Part shown: positions 34,798 to 43,481 of the stretch, piece after piece
How positions within the stretch are numbered: position 1 is the stretch's first letter
Layout: the number at the start of each line of letters is the position of its first letter
Assembly (NCBI GenBank): GCA_964440655.1
Contig: CAYTTA010000005.1
Coordinates: 13,485 to 77,484, forward strand
Length of the DNA: 64,000 nt
Direction: 5' to 3'
Source: CAYTTA01 sp964440655
Lineage (GTDB): Bacteria; Bacteroidota; Rhodothermia; Balneolales; Balneolaceae
Made by a program: the position numbers and the translations under genes
The notes under the pieces: model-generated
What the model saw: only the letters and a program-made list of their open reading frames with translations
Database searches by the model: none
What the model was told of the DNA's origin: nothing

Positions 34798-35676
34798 TCA
34801 TGCGGAGGGGAGAGATACCGGCAGGATCAGGTCCGTTCCGGCTTTCTGGTTCATCTGATAAATGAACCAGCTGGCCAGAACCGGAGAATCGATCTCTTCG
34901 TTCTCGTGGACGAAAAAATGAATTCTCCTCAATCCCTGCCCGATCCAGCCCGCCAGCCGCTCCACCCAGGCGTTCAGTCGGTCGTAATCACTGGGATGAT
35001 TGGATCCCACAAAGCGGACAAAGGCTTCATCGTTGGTAAGATGCATATGAAGCAGATCCCTTCGGCCGGCTGTATCCACAATCACATTGGCCACCCCATA
35101 CTCCTGCATCACCCGAAAAAGTTCTTCTGTGGCGGTGGGGTCCCGGAACCAGTCGCGATGTCGAAGCTCAATCGCCAGAGGCAGATCCTCCGGCCAGATG
35201 CGGACCAGTTCGATTACCCGATCCAGGTATTTGGGTGCAAAATTATCTCTCAGCTGGAGGAAGGAGGTTCCCAGTTTCTGATGAAACCGGGTGATGCTCT
35301 TCTCGAACCGTTCTACCGGAGTGGTGATGTTGGCAAGCCATTTCCGGTGACTGATCTCCTGATGAACTTTTGGGAAAAAATGGAAATGGGGTGGAACCTT
35401 CTCCACCCACTCGCCGATCTGATCGGCCGAGAAATAGCGGTAGAACGTGGCGTTGAGTTCAATGGCGTTGAACCGGCTGGCATACCAGGCGAGATCATCC
35501 TTTGCCTCCGGCGGATAGAAATTTTTCAGCTCCTGTCGTGACCACTTGGCGCACCCGACATCCAGGGTCAGATTGTCCGGATGCTGAAGGTTCTGCAACA
35601 GGATGGATGTTTCCGGATGATCCTCGGGAAGTGTGAAATCGATCGAGCCGGGATCCTCAACGCGCCCGAACTTCAT
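34798..35676 (-). CDS. DUF72 family protein
   Basis: 292 residues, a TIM-barrel-like protein of unknown activity. DVGCAKWSRQELKNFYPPEA, FNAIELNATFYRYFS and FHFFPKVHQEISHRKWL are the family's opening signatures; LAIELRHRDWF and YGVANVIVDTAGRRDLLHM follow. The first 35 residues are a polar leader. DUF72 proteins are linked to Fe-S or stress functions in some genomes, but nothing here decides. Confidence 0.88.
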   Translation of the reverse strand: MKFGRVEDPGSIDFTLPEDHPETSILLQNLQHPDNLTLDVGCAKWSRQELKNFYPPEAKDDLAWYASRFNAIELNATFYRYFSADQIGEWVEKVPPHFHFFPKVHQEISHRKWLANITTPVERFEKSITRFHQKLGTSFLQLRDNFAPKYLDRVIELVRIWPEDLPLAIELRHRDWFRDPTATEELFRVMQEYGVANVIVDTAGRRDLLHMHLTNDEAFVRFVGSNHPSDYDRLNAWVERLAGWIGQGLRRIHFFVHENEEIDSPVLASWFIYQMNQKAGTDLILPVSLPSA

Positions 35677-35860
35677 GATGGCACTCCTGATTTAACCGAT
35701 GGCTTCCAAATGCAGGTTTTCCGACTTCTTGTGGGTGCTCTTCCATCAGCGAGAAGATCTTTGTGTCTCTGTATTGGCTGAACCAGCCAGGTGCTGCATA
35801 GAAGGCAATACCTTTCCTGCTTTTCAGGTAAAGTGATGTGGCATTTGAATCGTTCAGAGA

Positions 35861-36430
35861 TCAGAGATGTACACGAAATCCGGTGCTGATCAGAAGTCCG
35901 TTGGAATAGATGGGAGCGGCCGGCAAGCGGTCGGCGCTTGATCCGCTTCCAACTCCGCCGATTTCGATGAAGTAGTTGTTCCGGGGGGTCATGTAGAACT
36001 CAAAGCCGAAGAGTCCGTAGCCTCCAAATTCGAACGATTCCGATGAAAATGTGTCGGAGGGGAAAAGCCCGATAAATCCGCCTTCCCCGTAAAGACGGAT
36101 GAAATTCCGAATGGTACCGCTCACCCCGATCAGACCGGCCGTTACATTTCCGTAGGGTGTCCAGGTGGTTGAGCTCCCTTCGGGATGCTGGAGGAACATG
36201 ACATTCCCCCTCAGACGGAATGCCAGCTTGTTGTTGGCAAGATAGGGAGAGGTGAGGGAGAGACCTGCCCCGAAATCATTCTGATACTGGTTAAGCTGGA
36301 ATCCGATGCTTGCGCGGTTTTCCATGGGGTCGGACAGCAGGGCGTCGATCGCATCGACCACCCGCTGCTGGGCGGAAGCGCTGGCGGTCAGCAGGAGGAG
36401 TAGTCCGGAGAGAAGCAGGGCCTTTTTCAT
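35861..36430 (-). CDS. Predicted small outer-membrane beta-barrel protein
   Basis: 189 residues. Signal peptide 1-20 (MKKALLLSGLL...ASASAQ). The rest alternates hydrophobic and polar residues with many Gly, Tyr and Phe (FGGYGLFGFEFYMTPRN, GLLISTGFRVHL), and it ends in aromatic/hydrophobic residues as barrels do. An eight-stranded barrel is likely by length. I do not recognise a family. The 184-bp region downstream (35677-35860) shows nothing. Confidence 0.65.
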   Translation of the reverse strand: MKKALLLSGLLLLLTASASAQQRVVDAIDALLSDPMENRASIGFQLNQYQNDFGAGLSLTSPYLANNKLAFRLRGNVMFLQHPEGSSTTWTPYGNVTAGLIGVSGTIRNFIRLYGEGGFIGLFPSDTFSSESFEFGGYGLFGFEFYMTPRNNYFIEIGGVGSGSSADRLPAAPIYSNGLLISTGFRVHL

Positions 36431-36807
36431 GATGGTTTACTTTTTGTTCCAAAGTACTTTGTGTCCAAACAACGGTGGGGGAATCAGGCTCGGTGGATTT
36501 GCCGGTAACCGGGACTATGGGTTACGGTTTCTACTGGTTACCGGGTTTTCTGCTAATTTGTATGGTACAAAATTATCGTTGAAATGTGATATTGCTCTTC
36601 ATGACCTTTGGGTGATCCGGCACTTTGGGTGATCCGGCACTTTGGGTGATCCGGCACTTTGGTGATCCGGCACTTTGGTGATCCGCACTTAGGTGATCCA
36701 CCGGCAATCGATGACAGCGATCCGCAAAAGAATGGGAATTAGAGATCCGGATAAAGGCATCGCATCAAACAAAAAAATCGTTCCAGACTAAAAAACAGGA
36801 AGAACCG
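36431..36807. other. Divergent spacer, repeat-filled, no gene supported
   Basis: 377 bp between the outer-membrane protein gene (-) and a VOC gene (+). The left third (36431-36600) is AT-richer than its surroundings and must hold the promoter of the barrel gene; CTAATTTGTATGG near 36553 recalls a -7 element but is one base off. The middle is the 17-bp array. The right end carries AGGAAG before the VOC start. Confidence 0.6.
36605..36704. repeat. 17-bp tandem array, six units decaying to the right
   Basis: CACTTTGGGTGATCCGG units: 36605-36620 (partial), 36621-36637, 36638-36654 (perfect pair), then 36655-36670, 36671-36685 and 36686-36704 with successive single-base losses. The ordered decay suggests growth from one end by slippage. 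Confidence 0.92.
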
Positions 36808-37326
36808 ATGTCCGATGAAAAGATCATTCCATCAACCGAACCCTACACCATTCCGGCGCAGACCTCTATCGGACATGTCCATCTAAAGGTCTCCGATCTG
36901 GAGCGCGCGCTCACCTTCTACCGGGACCTGCTGGGGTTCGAAGTGACCACACGGTATGGAGATCAGGCGGTTTTTCTTTCGGCCGGGGGGTATCACCACC
37001 ATATCGGACTCAATACCTGGCACAGTCTGAACCGGCCTCCGGCGCCTGTCAATCATCCTGGACTCTACCATACCGCCATACTCTATCCGACGCGGAAGGA
37101 TCTGGCTGTGATCTGCAGGCGGATTCTGGATGCGGGATATCCGTTTACCGGTGCCAGCGACCATGGTGTTTCGGAAGCTCTCTATCTGAACGATCCGGAC
37201 GGGAACGGGGTGGAGCTCTATCGTGACCGCCCGCGGGAGGAGTGGGAATATCAGGCAGACGGTTCGGTCCATATGTATACCCGGCCGCTTGATCTGGCGG
37301 GGTTGCTTTCAGAGCTGGAGAAGTAG
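36808..37326 (+). CDS. VOC family ring-cleavage-dioxygenase-like protein
   Basis: 172 residues. IGHVHLKVSDLERALTFYRDLLGFEV has the first metal His, NHPGLYHTAILYPTR the second, and LYLNDPDGNGVELY the Glu, so a complete metal site of the CatE/extradiol dioxygenase-like branch is present. Substrate unknown. An AGGAAG ribosome-binding site lies 8 bp ahead of the ATG. It stands alone between two repeat regions. Confidence 0.87.
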   Translation: MSDEKIIPSTEPYTIPAQTSIGHVHLKVSDLERALTFYRDLLGFEVTTRYGDQAVFLSAGGYHHHIGLNTWHSLNRPPAPVNHPGLYHTAILYPTRKDLAVICRRILDAGYPFTGASDHGVSEALYLNDPDGNGVELYRDRPREEWEYQADGSVHMYTRPLDLAGLLSELEK

Positions 37327-37386
37327 AGGGGCTGTGCGGCTTGGATGTGGATGCGCGGCTTTCGGCGGCACCATATGTTTTCTCGG

Positions 37387-37566
37387 CCCTCTGTTGTTAT
37401 TCCGTTTTGGGGGTGGTTTTTGGGAATAAGAGTAGAGGGGTTGAAAGGGGAATGTGTGCGGCGGGTGCGGCGGGTGCGGCGCGATTTTTGATTCGGCGAC
37501 ACCATATGGTTTCTCGCCCCTCTGTTTTTATTCCGGTTTGAGGGCTGTATTTGGAATAAGAACATA
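37387..37566. repeat. Pair of TTATTCC/GGAATAA hairpin elements
   Basis: Two related elements about 131 bp apart. Copy 1: CCCTCT (37387-37392), 4 nt, TTATTCC (37397-37403), 19 nt, GGAATAA (37423-37429), 4 nt, AGAGGG (37434-37439). Copy 2: CCCTCT (37518-37523), 4 nt, TTATTCC (37528-37534), 18 nt, GGAATAA (37553-37559), with a decayed right outer arm. Both are preceded by CACCATATG-TTTCTCG. The region 37327-37615 holds no gene. A second pair lies at 63350-63477. Confidence 0.8.
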
Positions 37567-37615
37567 TAGGAGTGGGGGTACATAGCGGCTTGACGGACTA
37601 CAGCCATCCCGAGGG

Positions 37616-38227
37616 CTATCTGGCCGGTGGCTCCTCAACGCCTGAAACCTCACGGTGCCGGTAACAATCTACCAGATGGTCATTTACAAGTCCCGTCGCC
37701 TGCATGTGCGCATAAAGGGTGGTGCTCCCCAGGAACTTGAACCCTTCGCTCTTCATCTCTTTGGCAAGCCGGTCGGAGATTCTGGAGGTAGCGGGAACCT
37801 CTTCGGGACGTTTCCAATGATTGACGATCGGTTGTCCGTCTATAAAATTCCAGATAAAGGAGCTGAACGAGCCAAATCTCGCCTGTAGGTCCAGAAATCG
37901 ACCGGCGTTGTTGACAGCCGCCTCGATCTTGGCCCGGTTGCGTACAATCCCATTCTCCTGAAGCAACAGCCCTTCAATCCGGGCGGCATCGAAACGTGCC
38001 ACTTTTTCGGGATCAAAGCCGGCAAAAGCCTCCCTGTACGCCTCACGTTTGCGAAGTATCGTTGCCCAGCTCAGTCCTGCCTGGGCGCTCTCCAATACCA
38101 GAAATTCAAACTGGACCCGGTCATTTCTTACGGGCACTCCCCACTCCTCATCGTGATACTGCATATACTGTTCGAACCCCAGGCACCAGGGGCAGCGAAA
38201 CAGGGAGCTGTCATTTATTTTGTTCAT
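37616..38227 (-). CDS. tag: DNA-3-methyladenine glycosylase I
   Basis: Excises 3-methyladenine from alkylated DNA. 203 residues from the ATG at 38227. FRCPWCLG...YHDEEWGVPVRND opens the protein with zinc-ligand Cys; FEFLVLESAQAGLSWATILRKREAY is the HhH-like core; LVNDHLVDCYRH gives the C-terminal zinc ligands. A longer frame to 38362 translates the repeat region and is rejected. It stands alone. Confidence 0.95.
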   Translation of the reverse strand: MNKINDSSLFRCPWCLGFEQYMQYHDEEWGVPVRNDRVQFEFLVLESAQAGLSWATILRKREAYREAFAGFDPEKVARFDAARIEGLLLQENGIVRNRAKIEAAVNNAGRFLDLQARFGSFSSFIWNFIDGQPIVNHWKRPEEVPATSRISDRLAKEMKSEGFKFLGSTTLYAHMQATGLVNDHLVDCYRHREVSGVEEPPAR

Positions 38228-38280
38228 GGTTCTAATTAAACCAGATCGCGGAATGAGTACAAGCTTTAGATAAACCAGTA

Positions 38281-38342
38281 GCCGGGGAAAGCCGCATAAG
38301 CAATACCTGAAGTCGGACAAAGTCGTATAAGCAATACCTGCA
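38281..38342. repeat. 31-bp direct repeat upstream of tag and the GlxA-type gene
   Basis: Two 31-bp units (38281-38311, 38312-38342) share GNCGGNNAAAGNCGNATAAGCAATACCTG; a looser third (from 38343) repeats GCCGGGGAAAA and AAACCTG. It lies in the divergent spacer between tag and the AraC-type regulator, so it may touch promoter sequence of either. Confidence 0.85.
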
Positions 38343-38508
38343 GCCGGGGAAAACTGCATCATAAAGCATCAGTAAAACCTGCTGAAGGGAACACGGATCA
38401 AACAAAACCTGCAGAATCAGGGTGATGCCGCACAGTGTTGGTCTCCCCGATTTCCATGTGCACCAAATCCTTGTATATTGAAATGCACATTTCCCAGGCC
38501 TGATCCCC

Positions 38509-39489
38509 ATGTCGAAGACGATCTCACTTCTGGTCTACGAGGATGCCGTTCTGACGGCCATCTCCGGCCCTCTCGATGTGCTGATGGGCACCAATGAGCT
38601 GCTGCGGAAAAGCGGCCGTCCGGAAGCCTTCACGATCGAACTGGTCAGCGAGAAGGAGAAGGATCTGCGTCATTTCATGCCCATCCGTTTTCTCTGTCAC
38701 AAGACCCTGAAGGAGGTGGAACAGGCAGACCTTCTCATCGCACCTTCCTTTCAGGGTGAGCCTGATCCGGTGCTCCGGAAGAATCGGGCGCTTGTCGAGT
38801 GGATCCGGGAGATGAAGCAGAAGGGTGCAGAGGTGGCCAGCCTCTGCCGGGGCAGCTATTTCCTTGCCGAGGCGGGGCTTCTTTCGGGCAAATCATGCAC
38901 CTCTCACTGGATGGCAATTGATGACATGCAGAGGCGTTACCCCGATGCACGGATCCTTCCGGATCGTGTGATCACCGATCACGATGGCATCTATACCAGC
39001 GGGGGGGCATTCTCCTCCATCCACCTGATTCTCTACCTGATCGAGAAATTCTGTGGAAAAGAGACGGCGGTGAGCGTGAGCAAACTTTTCTCCATAGACA
39101 TGGACCGGGTGAGCCAGGCACACTTCGCACTATTCAACCGACAGAGGGATCATGGAGATCCAGAAATTCTGAAAGCGCAGGACTACATCGAACAGCACTA
39201 CCGGGAGATCACGTCCCTGGAAGAAGTTGCCAGCCGGGTGAACATGAGCCGCAGGAATTTTATCCGCCGCTTCAAGAAGGCCACGCACAACACCCCCCTG
39301 GAATATCTGCAGCGGGTCCGTGTGGAGGCAGCCAAAAAGACGCTGGAGCGGGGAGGCAGTTCCATAAGTACGCTGATGTATGAACTGGGCTACAGCGACC
39401 CGAAATCCTTCCGCACAATTTTTCGGCGCATTACCGGCATGACCCCACTGGAGTATCGAAAGAAGTACAGTCGTAAATGGATCCAATAG
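38509..39489 (+). CDS. GlxA-type AraC family transcriptional regulator
   Basis: 326 residues. N-terminal DJ-1/PfpI-like domain (1-180) with EVASLCRGSYFLAEAGLLSGKSCTSHW, the nucleophile-elbow Cys region used for sensing; C-terminal AraC helix-turn-helix pair (about 220-320): VASRVNMSRRNFIRRFKKAT and YELGYSDPKSFRTIFRRITGMTPLEYR. Ligand and targets unknown. Its last 13 bp overlap the start of a membrane hydrolase gene, the likeliest co-transcribed partner. Confidence 0.92.
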   Translation: MSKTISLLVYEDAVLTAISGPLDVLMGTNELLRKSGRPEAFTIELVSEKEKDLRHFMPIRFLCHKTLKEVEQADLLIAPSFQGEPDPVLRKNRALVEWIREMKQKGAEVASLCRGSYFLAEAGLLSGKSCTSHWMAIDDMQRRYPDARILPDRVITDHDGIYTSGGAFSSIHLILYLIEKFCGKETAVSVSKLFSIDMDRVSQAHFALFNRQRDHGDPEILKAQDYIEQHYREITSLEEVASRVNMSRRNFIRRFKKATHNTPLEYLQRVRVEAAKKTLERGGSSISTLMYELGYSDPKSFRTIFRRITGMTPLEYRKKYSRKWIQ

Positions 39490-40688
39490 CGCATACACTG
39501 GTCGGTGCCACGCTGGCCGAAACCGGTCTGAAAAGGAAAACCGCCCTCGCCACCGCCGCACTGATCATCGGAGCGAATCTCCCCGATGTGGATGCCGTGA
39601 CAATGCTGGGCGATGGCGATTACTCACTCTGGATCCGTCGCGGGTGGTCACATGGGCTTCCTGCACTGCTGATCTGGCCGTTTCTGCTTGCCGGATTGCT
39701 GATCCTCTTCGATCGGCTGCGTCGAAGCCCCGTTGCCGCCTCCATTCCCGGCAACTCGGGTGGAAGATGGGAACCGGTGCGGGCAGCTCCTCTGCTACTG
39801 GTGTCGTTCATCGGGGTCTGGAGTCACCCCTTTCTGGACTGGCTCAATACCTACGGAATCCGGCTGCTGATGCCGCTCGACGGGGCCTGGTTCTACGGGG
39901 ATACCCTCTTTATCGTCGATCCCTGGATGTGGCTGCTGATGGCCGCTCCGGTGGTGATGGCGCGGAGCGGCTCCTTGCCGTCGGCTGTCGCCTGGATCGT
40001 CATCGGTCTGGCCTCTACCCGCCTGATTTTCACTACCCCGATGCTTCCCGTTTCTGCCCGGTTTGTCTGGGTGATCGGGGTCCTGATCATCCTCTTGATC
40101 CGCACATCCGGTTCGATTCCGTTCCTCCACCGGTCCGGACTTCTACGGGAGTTGCGGTTCAACACCGGAAGGGCTGCCCGCGTCTCTCTTCTACTTCTGG
40201 GAGTTTATCTGATCTTCATGTGGACCGGTTCAAGATGGACCTCCATGCTGGTCCGTACGGAACTCCTTGCACAGGGTGTTGATACCAAGGAGGTTTTTGC
40301 CAATCCATTACCAGCCCGTATCGGCTGGCGATCCGGACTGGCGGTATCAGAATCCCATTACTGGCCTTACCGGATGAACTGGCTTGGGTCCGAGTTCCAG
40401 CTGGCGGATGAACCCATCCCCCGTACGGAACCGGATGCGATCGTCCGGGTGGCACTCGCATCGCCAGAGATTCGCGGTTTTGTGAACTGGATGCGCTATC
40501 CCGCCTGGCAGGTGGAACCGGTTGATGAAGGTTGGAGGGTGATCATCCGCGACCTTCGCTATGCCGACTGGGGCCGCCCGGCGGAGTCGGGTTTTGGCTC
40601 GGTGATCGTCGTGGTGCATCGCTCCGAAGTGGAACAACACTTTAATCAGGCGCGGGGCGGGCTAATCAGGCGCGGGGCGGAGAGGTGA
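39477..40688 (+). CDS. Membrane-bound metal-dependent hydrolase (YdjM/DUF457-like)
   Basis: 403 residues. MDPIAHTLVGATLAETGL begins the family with its His; LPDVDAV, WSHGLPALLI and WSHPFLDWLNTYGIRLLMP carry further His/Asp ligands of the family. Five or so membrane segments follow. The C-terminal 130 residues look extracytoplasmic. It overlaps the AraC gene upstream and, at its 3' end, a convergent VOC gene by 23 bp within a tandem duplication. Confidence 0.85.
   Translation: MDPIAHTLVGATLAETGLKRKTALATAALIIGANLPDVDAVTMLGDGDYSLWIRRGWSHGLPALLIWPFLLAGLLILFDRLRRSPVAASIPGNSGGRWEPVRAAPLLLVSFIGVWSHPFLDWLNTYGIRLLMPLDGAWFYGDTLFIVDPWMWLLMAAPVVMARSGSLPSAVAWIVIGLASTRLIFTTPMLPVSARFVWVIGVLIILLIRTSGSIPFLHRSGLLRELRFNTGRAARVSLLLLGVYLIFMWTGSRWTSMLVRTELLAQGVDTKEVFANPLPARIGWRSGLAVSESHYWPYRMNWLGSEFQLADEPIPRTEPDAIVRVALASPEIRGFVNWMRYPAWQVEPVDEGWRVIIRDLRYADWGRPAESGFGSVIVVVHRSEVEQHFNQARGGLIRRGAER
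40643..40680. repeat. 18-bp duplication shared by two convergent gene ends
   Basis: TAATCAGGCGCGGGGCGG at 40643-40660 and 40663-40680 (20-bp period). It encodes the tail of the membrane hydrolase on + and includes the stop and last codons of the VOC gene on -. The duplication therefore created or moved the present overlap of the two genes. Confidence 0.9.
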
Positions 40689-41055
40689 TCCACCAGGTGT
40701 TCCCCGTCGGATCCATCACTCCGCAGGTTCGTCCGTAAAACTGATCCGAAAGCTCCATCACGGTACTTGCGCCCGCATCGACCGCTTTCTGATAGCTCTC
40801 ATCGGCCGATTTCACGTTGATGTAGAGTCCGGCCGTCTGAGGCGGCCAGTTTTCATTGCTTTGACCAATCATGATGGTGCTGTCCCCGATTACGATTTCG
40901 GCATGATTGACATGCCCCTGGTCGTCAAGATGCTTCGATTTTTCTTCCGCCCCGAAAACCTCCCGGGCGAACTGCAGAAATCCCTCTGCATTTTCCAGGA
41001 TCAGATAGGGCATGACGGTACGGTACCAGGTGGGGGCTTCAAAAGAAGTGGACAT
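40666..41055 (-). CDS. PhnB-like VOC family protein (second copy)
   Basis: 129 residues. YLILENAEGFLQFAREVFGAEE, HAEIVIGDSTIMIGQS, YINVKSADESYQKAVDAGAS and GVMDPTGNTWWI are standard for the PhnB/glyoxalase-like group. Its C-terminus is encoded within an 18-bp duplication that overlaps the convergent gene. Function unknown. 41056-41244 downstream of nothing but spacer shows no gene. Confidence 0.87.
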   Translation of the reverse strand: MSTSFEAPTWYRTVMPYLILENAEGFLQFAREVFGAEEKSKHLDDQGHVNHAEIVIGDSTIMIGQSNENWPPQTAGLYINVKSADESYQKAVDAGASTVMELSDQFYGRTCGVMDPTGNTWWITSPPRA

Positions 41056-41244
41056 GGCGCAGTCTTGAGCTTATGGTAGATGTGATTTCTTGAGATTACC
41101 TGAGGTATTGCGGGTATTGCCAGAGATGGTACTGGTGTTATTGAGGGGGTGTTGGAAAGCGATTCATTTTTTGATGTGCCGCAGCACGGAAATTGAAAGG
41201 TATTGCGGAAAAATGAAAGCAGAGGAACTCACGACCGCAATGAC

Positions 41245-42213
41245 TTACATGATCCGATCCATTAAGGGTTCACCCTTCTCAAATCGTTCCAGATTTTTCA
41301 GAAAATGGGTAACCAGGGTGATCTGTTCGTTCCGGTGCCCGCCGGCCAGGTGGGGAGTGATGTGACTATTCTCCTGCCGCAGAAGAGGGTGGCCTTCCGG
41401 CAGCGGTTCGGGATCGGTCACATCCAGCCATGCGGCTTTCAGCCGGCCTGAGCGAAGGGCTGAAAGCAGAGCGCTCTGGTCGACCGTCGTTCCCCTGCCT
41501 ATGTTGTAGAAAACGGCCCCTGGCCGGATCCGGGAAAATCGCTCTTCATCAAAAAAATGTTCGGTCTCCTCACTGGCGGGCAGGATGTTGATGATGTGAT
41601 CAACCCCATCTTCGAGAAGACGCTCCAGCTCGTCGGCAGTAAGCACAGGAACAGGCTCATCCCCCCGGGCCTTTCTCCGGTAGGCAAAAATTTCCATTTC
41701 GAACGGGCGCAGCAGATCAACCAGAATTTCCCCGATCGCACCGAATCCCAGTATCACGACTCGCTCGCCCCGGAGGGCCGAGCTTTCATGTCGCAATTCC
41801 AGCCACTCGTCGGACCCGGCGGGGGCCTGCGAGTGCAGGGTGTTCGGCAGCTGGCGCGCCTGGGCAAGCATGAAGCTGAGGGCATGAACCGCACAGGGCC
41901 GGTCATAGACACCCGCACTGTTGGTGACCGGGATGTTTCGTTTTTTCATCATCTCCCGAAACGGGTGGTTGTCATATCGGGTGAAACCGGAACTGCTGAT
42001 GTGAATCCACCGGAGCCGGTCATTGTTCCGGATCGCCTCGACCGCCGGCTGACCGAAGGCAATCTCCGCCGTCTGAAACTCCGGATCGGGCGGCGGCTGG
42101 TCCAGGACCGATCGGCCGGCACCTTTTGAAAAGATCAGTTCGTGGGAGGAGGCTCTTTTTTCCAGAAGGGTCCGGACCTCGCCGGAGAGGATCATATCGA
42201 TGTAGATTTTCAT
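41245..42213 (-). CDS. D-2-hydroxyacid dehydrogenase
   Basis: 322 residues, NAD(P)-dependent reduction of a 2-oxo acid. VVILGFGAIGEILVDLL is the dinucleotide motif; NIGRGTTVDQSALLSALRSGRLKAAWLDVTDPEPLPEGHPL with Arg and Glu, and SHITPHLAGGH with the catalytic His, complete the site. It resembles the GhrA-like/phosphoglycerate-dehydrogenase-like branch; the substrate is not evident. It diverges from queD across 142 bp. Confidence 0.9.
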   Translation of the reverse strand: MKIYIDMILSGEVRTLLEKRASSHELIFSKGAGRSVLDQPPPDPEFQTAEIAFGQPAVEAIRNNDRLRWIHISSSGFTRYDNHPFREMMKKRNIPVTNSAGVYDRPCAVHALSFMLAQARQLPNTLHSQAPAGSDEWLELRHESSALRGERVVILGFGAIGEILVDLLRPFEMEIFAYRRKARGDEPVPVLTADELERLLEDGVDHIINILPASEETEHFFDEERFSRIRPGAVFYNIGRGTTVDQSALLSALRSGRLKAAWLDVTDPEPLPEGHPLLRQENSHITPHLAGGHRNEQITLVTHFLKNLERFEKGEPLMDRIM

Positions 42214-42355
42214 GCCGGGGCTGGGGTTTATGTGGTGAGGAGCGGTCGTAATTCGGAGTGAAAATCCTTATTTTTATACACTGTTTGATTCCGGAAACGA
42301 CCGGTTCGACCTCTGGAATGAATTCATCAACCAAGTATAGCAGAAATCACCTGCC

Positions 42356-42745
42356 ATGCCAACCTGGACACTCAATACCGAATTTACCTTCGATGCGGCT
42401 CACTTCATTGAGGGTTATGAGGGGAAATGCGGCCGGATGCACGGGCACACCTACCGGGTGCGGATCTCGGCGAAATCCAACAAGCTCAATCCCTCCAAGT
42501 ATCTCTCTACGCCGGATATGGTCTGTGATTTCAGCGAACTGAAATGGGCGGCGAAGGAGTCGGTGAAAGGGGGGCTGGATCACGGTGTTCTGAACGAGCT
42601 GATGCCGTCCAACACCACCTCCGAGAGGATTGCCGAATTCATTCACAAAGAGACCAAGGCCCGGATTCCGGAAGGGATCGAATTGACCGTGACCGTCTGG
42701 GAAAACCCGAACAACTGGGTCGAGTATACCGATCGGGATCTGTAA
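42356..42745 (+). CDS. queD: 6-carboxytetrahydropterin synthase
   Basis: Converts dihydroneopterin triphosphate to CPH4, the first dedicated step of queuosine/7-deazaguanine synthesis. 129 residues. FTFDAAHFIEGYEGKCGRMHGHTYRVR holds the catalytic Cys and zinc His residues; VCDFSELK, LDHGVLNEL and TVWENPNNWVEY follow. QueE, the next enzyme, starts 51 bp downstream on the same strand. I looked for a preQ1 riboswitch upstream and saw none. Confidence 0.95.
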   Translation: MPTWTLNTEFTFDAAHFIEGYEGKCGRMHGHTYRVRISAKSNKLNPSKYLSTPDMVCDFSELKWAAKESVKGGLDHGVLNELMPSNTTSERIAEFIHKETKARIPEGIELTVTVWENPNNWVEYTDRDL

Positions 42746-42795
42746 TCGGGCAGATCGTACCCATAGGTTCTGGTCACCCAATAGACGAAAGTAAA

Positions 42796-43440
42796 ATGTC
42801 AGACCCGCGGAAACGTTATAAGGAGGTGCCGGTTCCGGCGTCAGGTTTGTCCTATCCGGTGATGGAAGAGTTCTACTCCATTCAGGGGGAAGGTGTGCAC
42901 ACCGGAAGGGCCGCCTGGTTTATCCGCCTGGCCGGTTGTGACGTCCAGTGCTGGTGGTGCGATGTGAAGGAGAGCTGGGATGCGGATAAACACCCCCGTC
43001 TGCCCCTCGATGAAATGATCCTCAGGGCGCGGGAAAGCGGTGCCCCCATGGCTGTGATCACCGGGGGAGAGCCTTTGATTCACGATCTGGATCCGCTCAC
43101 ATTACGACTCCGGGAAGCAGGAATCCGGACCCATCTGGAGACGAGCGGTTCTTCACCTTTCTCGGGTCACTGGGACTGGGTCACTTTGTCGCCCAAACGG
43201 TTCAAGAAGCCGCTGGATGAGGTCTTCCCTCATGTTGATGAACTCAAGGTGGTGGTTCTGCGGAAGAAGGATCTTGAGTGGGCGGAACTCAACGCCGCCA
43301 AATGTCCCGAGAGCACCCGGCTGCTGCTTCAGCCGGAATGGGAGACCCCCTCATCCATGGGATTTATCGTGGAGTATGTAAAGCAGAATCCCCGGTGGGA
43401 AATCAGCCTGCAGACTCATAAGTTTCTGGGCGTCCGTTAG
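42796..43440 (+). CDS. queE: 7-carboxy-7-deazaguanine synthase
   Basis: Radical SAM enzyme turning CPH4 into CDG. 214 residues from the ATG at 42796. FYSIQGEGVHTGRAAWFIRLAGCDVQCWWCD carries the CxxxCxxC cluster site with the short spacing of this family; VITGGEPLIH, HLETSGSSP and LSPKRFKKPL are further signatures. A longer frame from 42544 merely reads queD out of frame. The next steps (queC, queF) are outside the window. Confidence 0.94.
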   Translation: MSDPRKRYKEVPVPASGLSYPVMEEFYSIQGEGVHTGRAAWFIRLAGCDVQCWWCDVKESWDADKHPRLPLDEMILRARESGAPMAVITGGEPLIHDLDPLTLRLREAGIRTHLETSGSSPFSGHWDWVTLSPKRFKKPLDEVFPHVDELKVVVLRKKDLEWAELNAAKCPESTRLLLQPEWETPSSMGFIVEYVKQNPRWEISLQTHKFLGVR

Positions 43441-43481
43441 TTCCTGCATCCTACCGAACTTCAATCCGACTGATCTGAACC

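Noticed and set aside
42214..42355. preQ1 riboswitch upstream of queD
   Set aside because: No small hairpin with A-rich tail or other preQ1 aptamer pattern could be found by eye.
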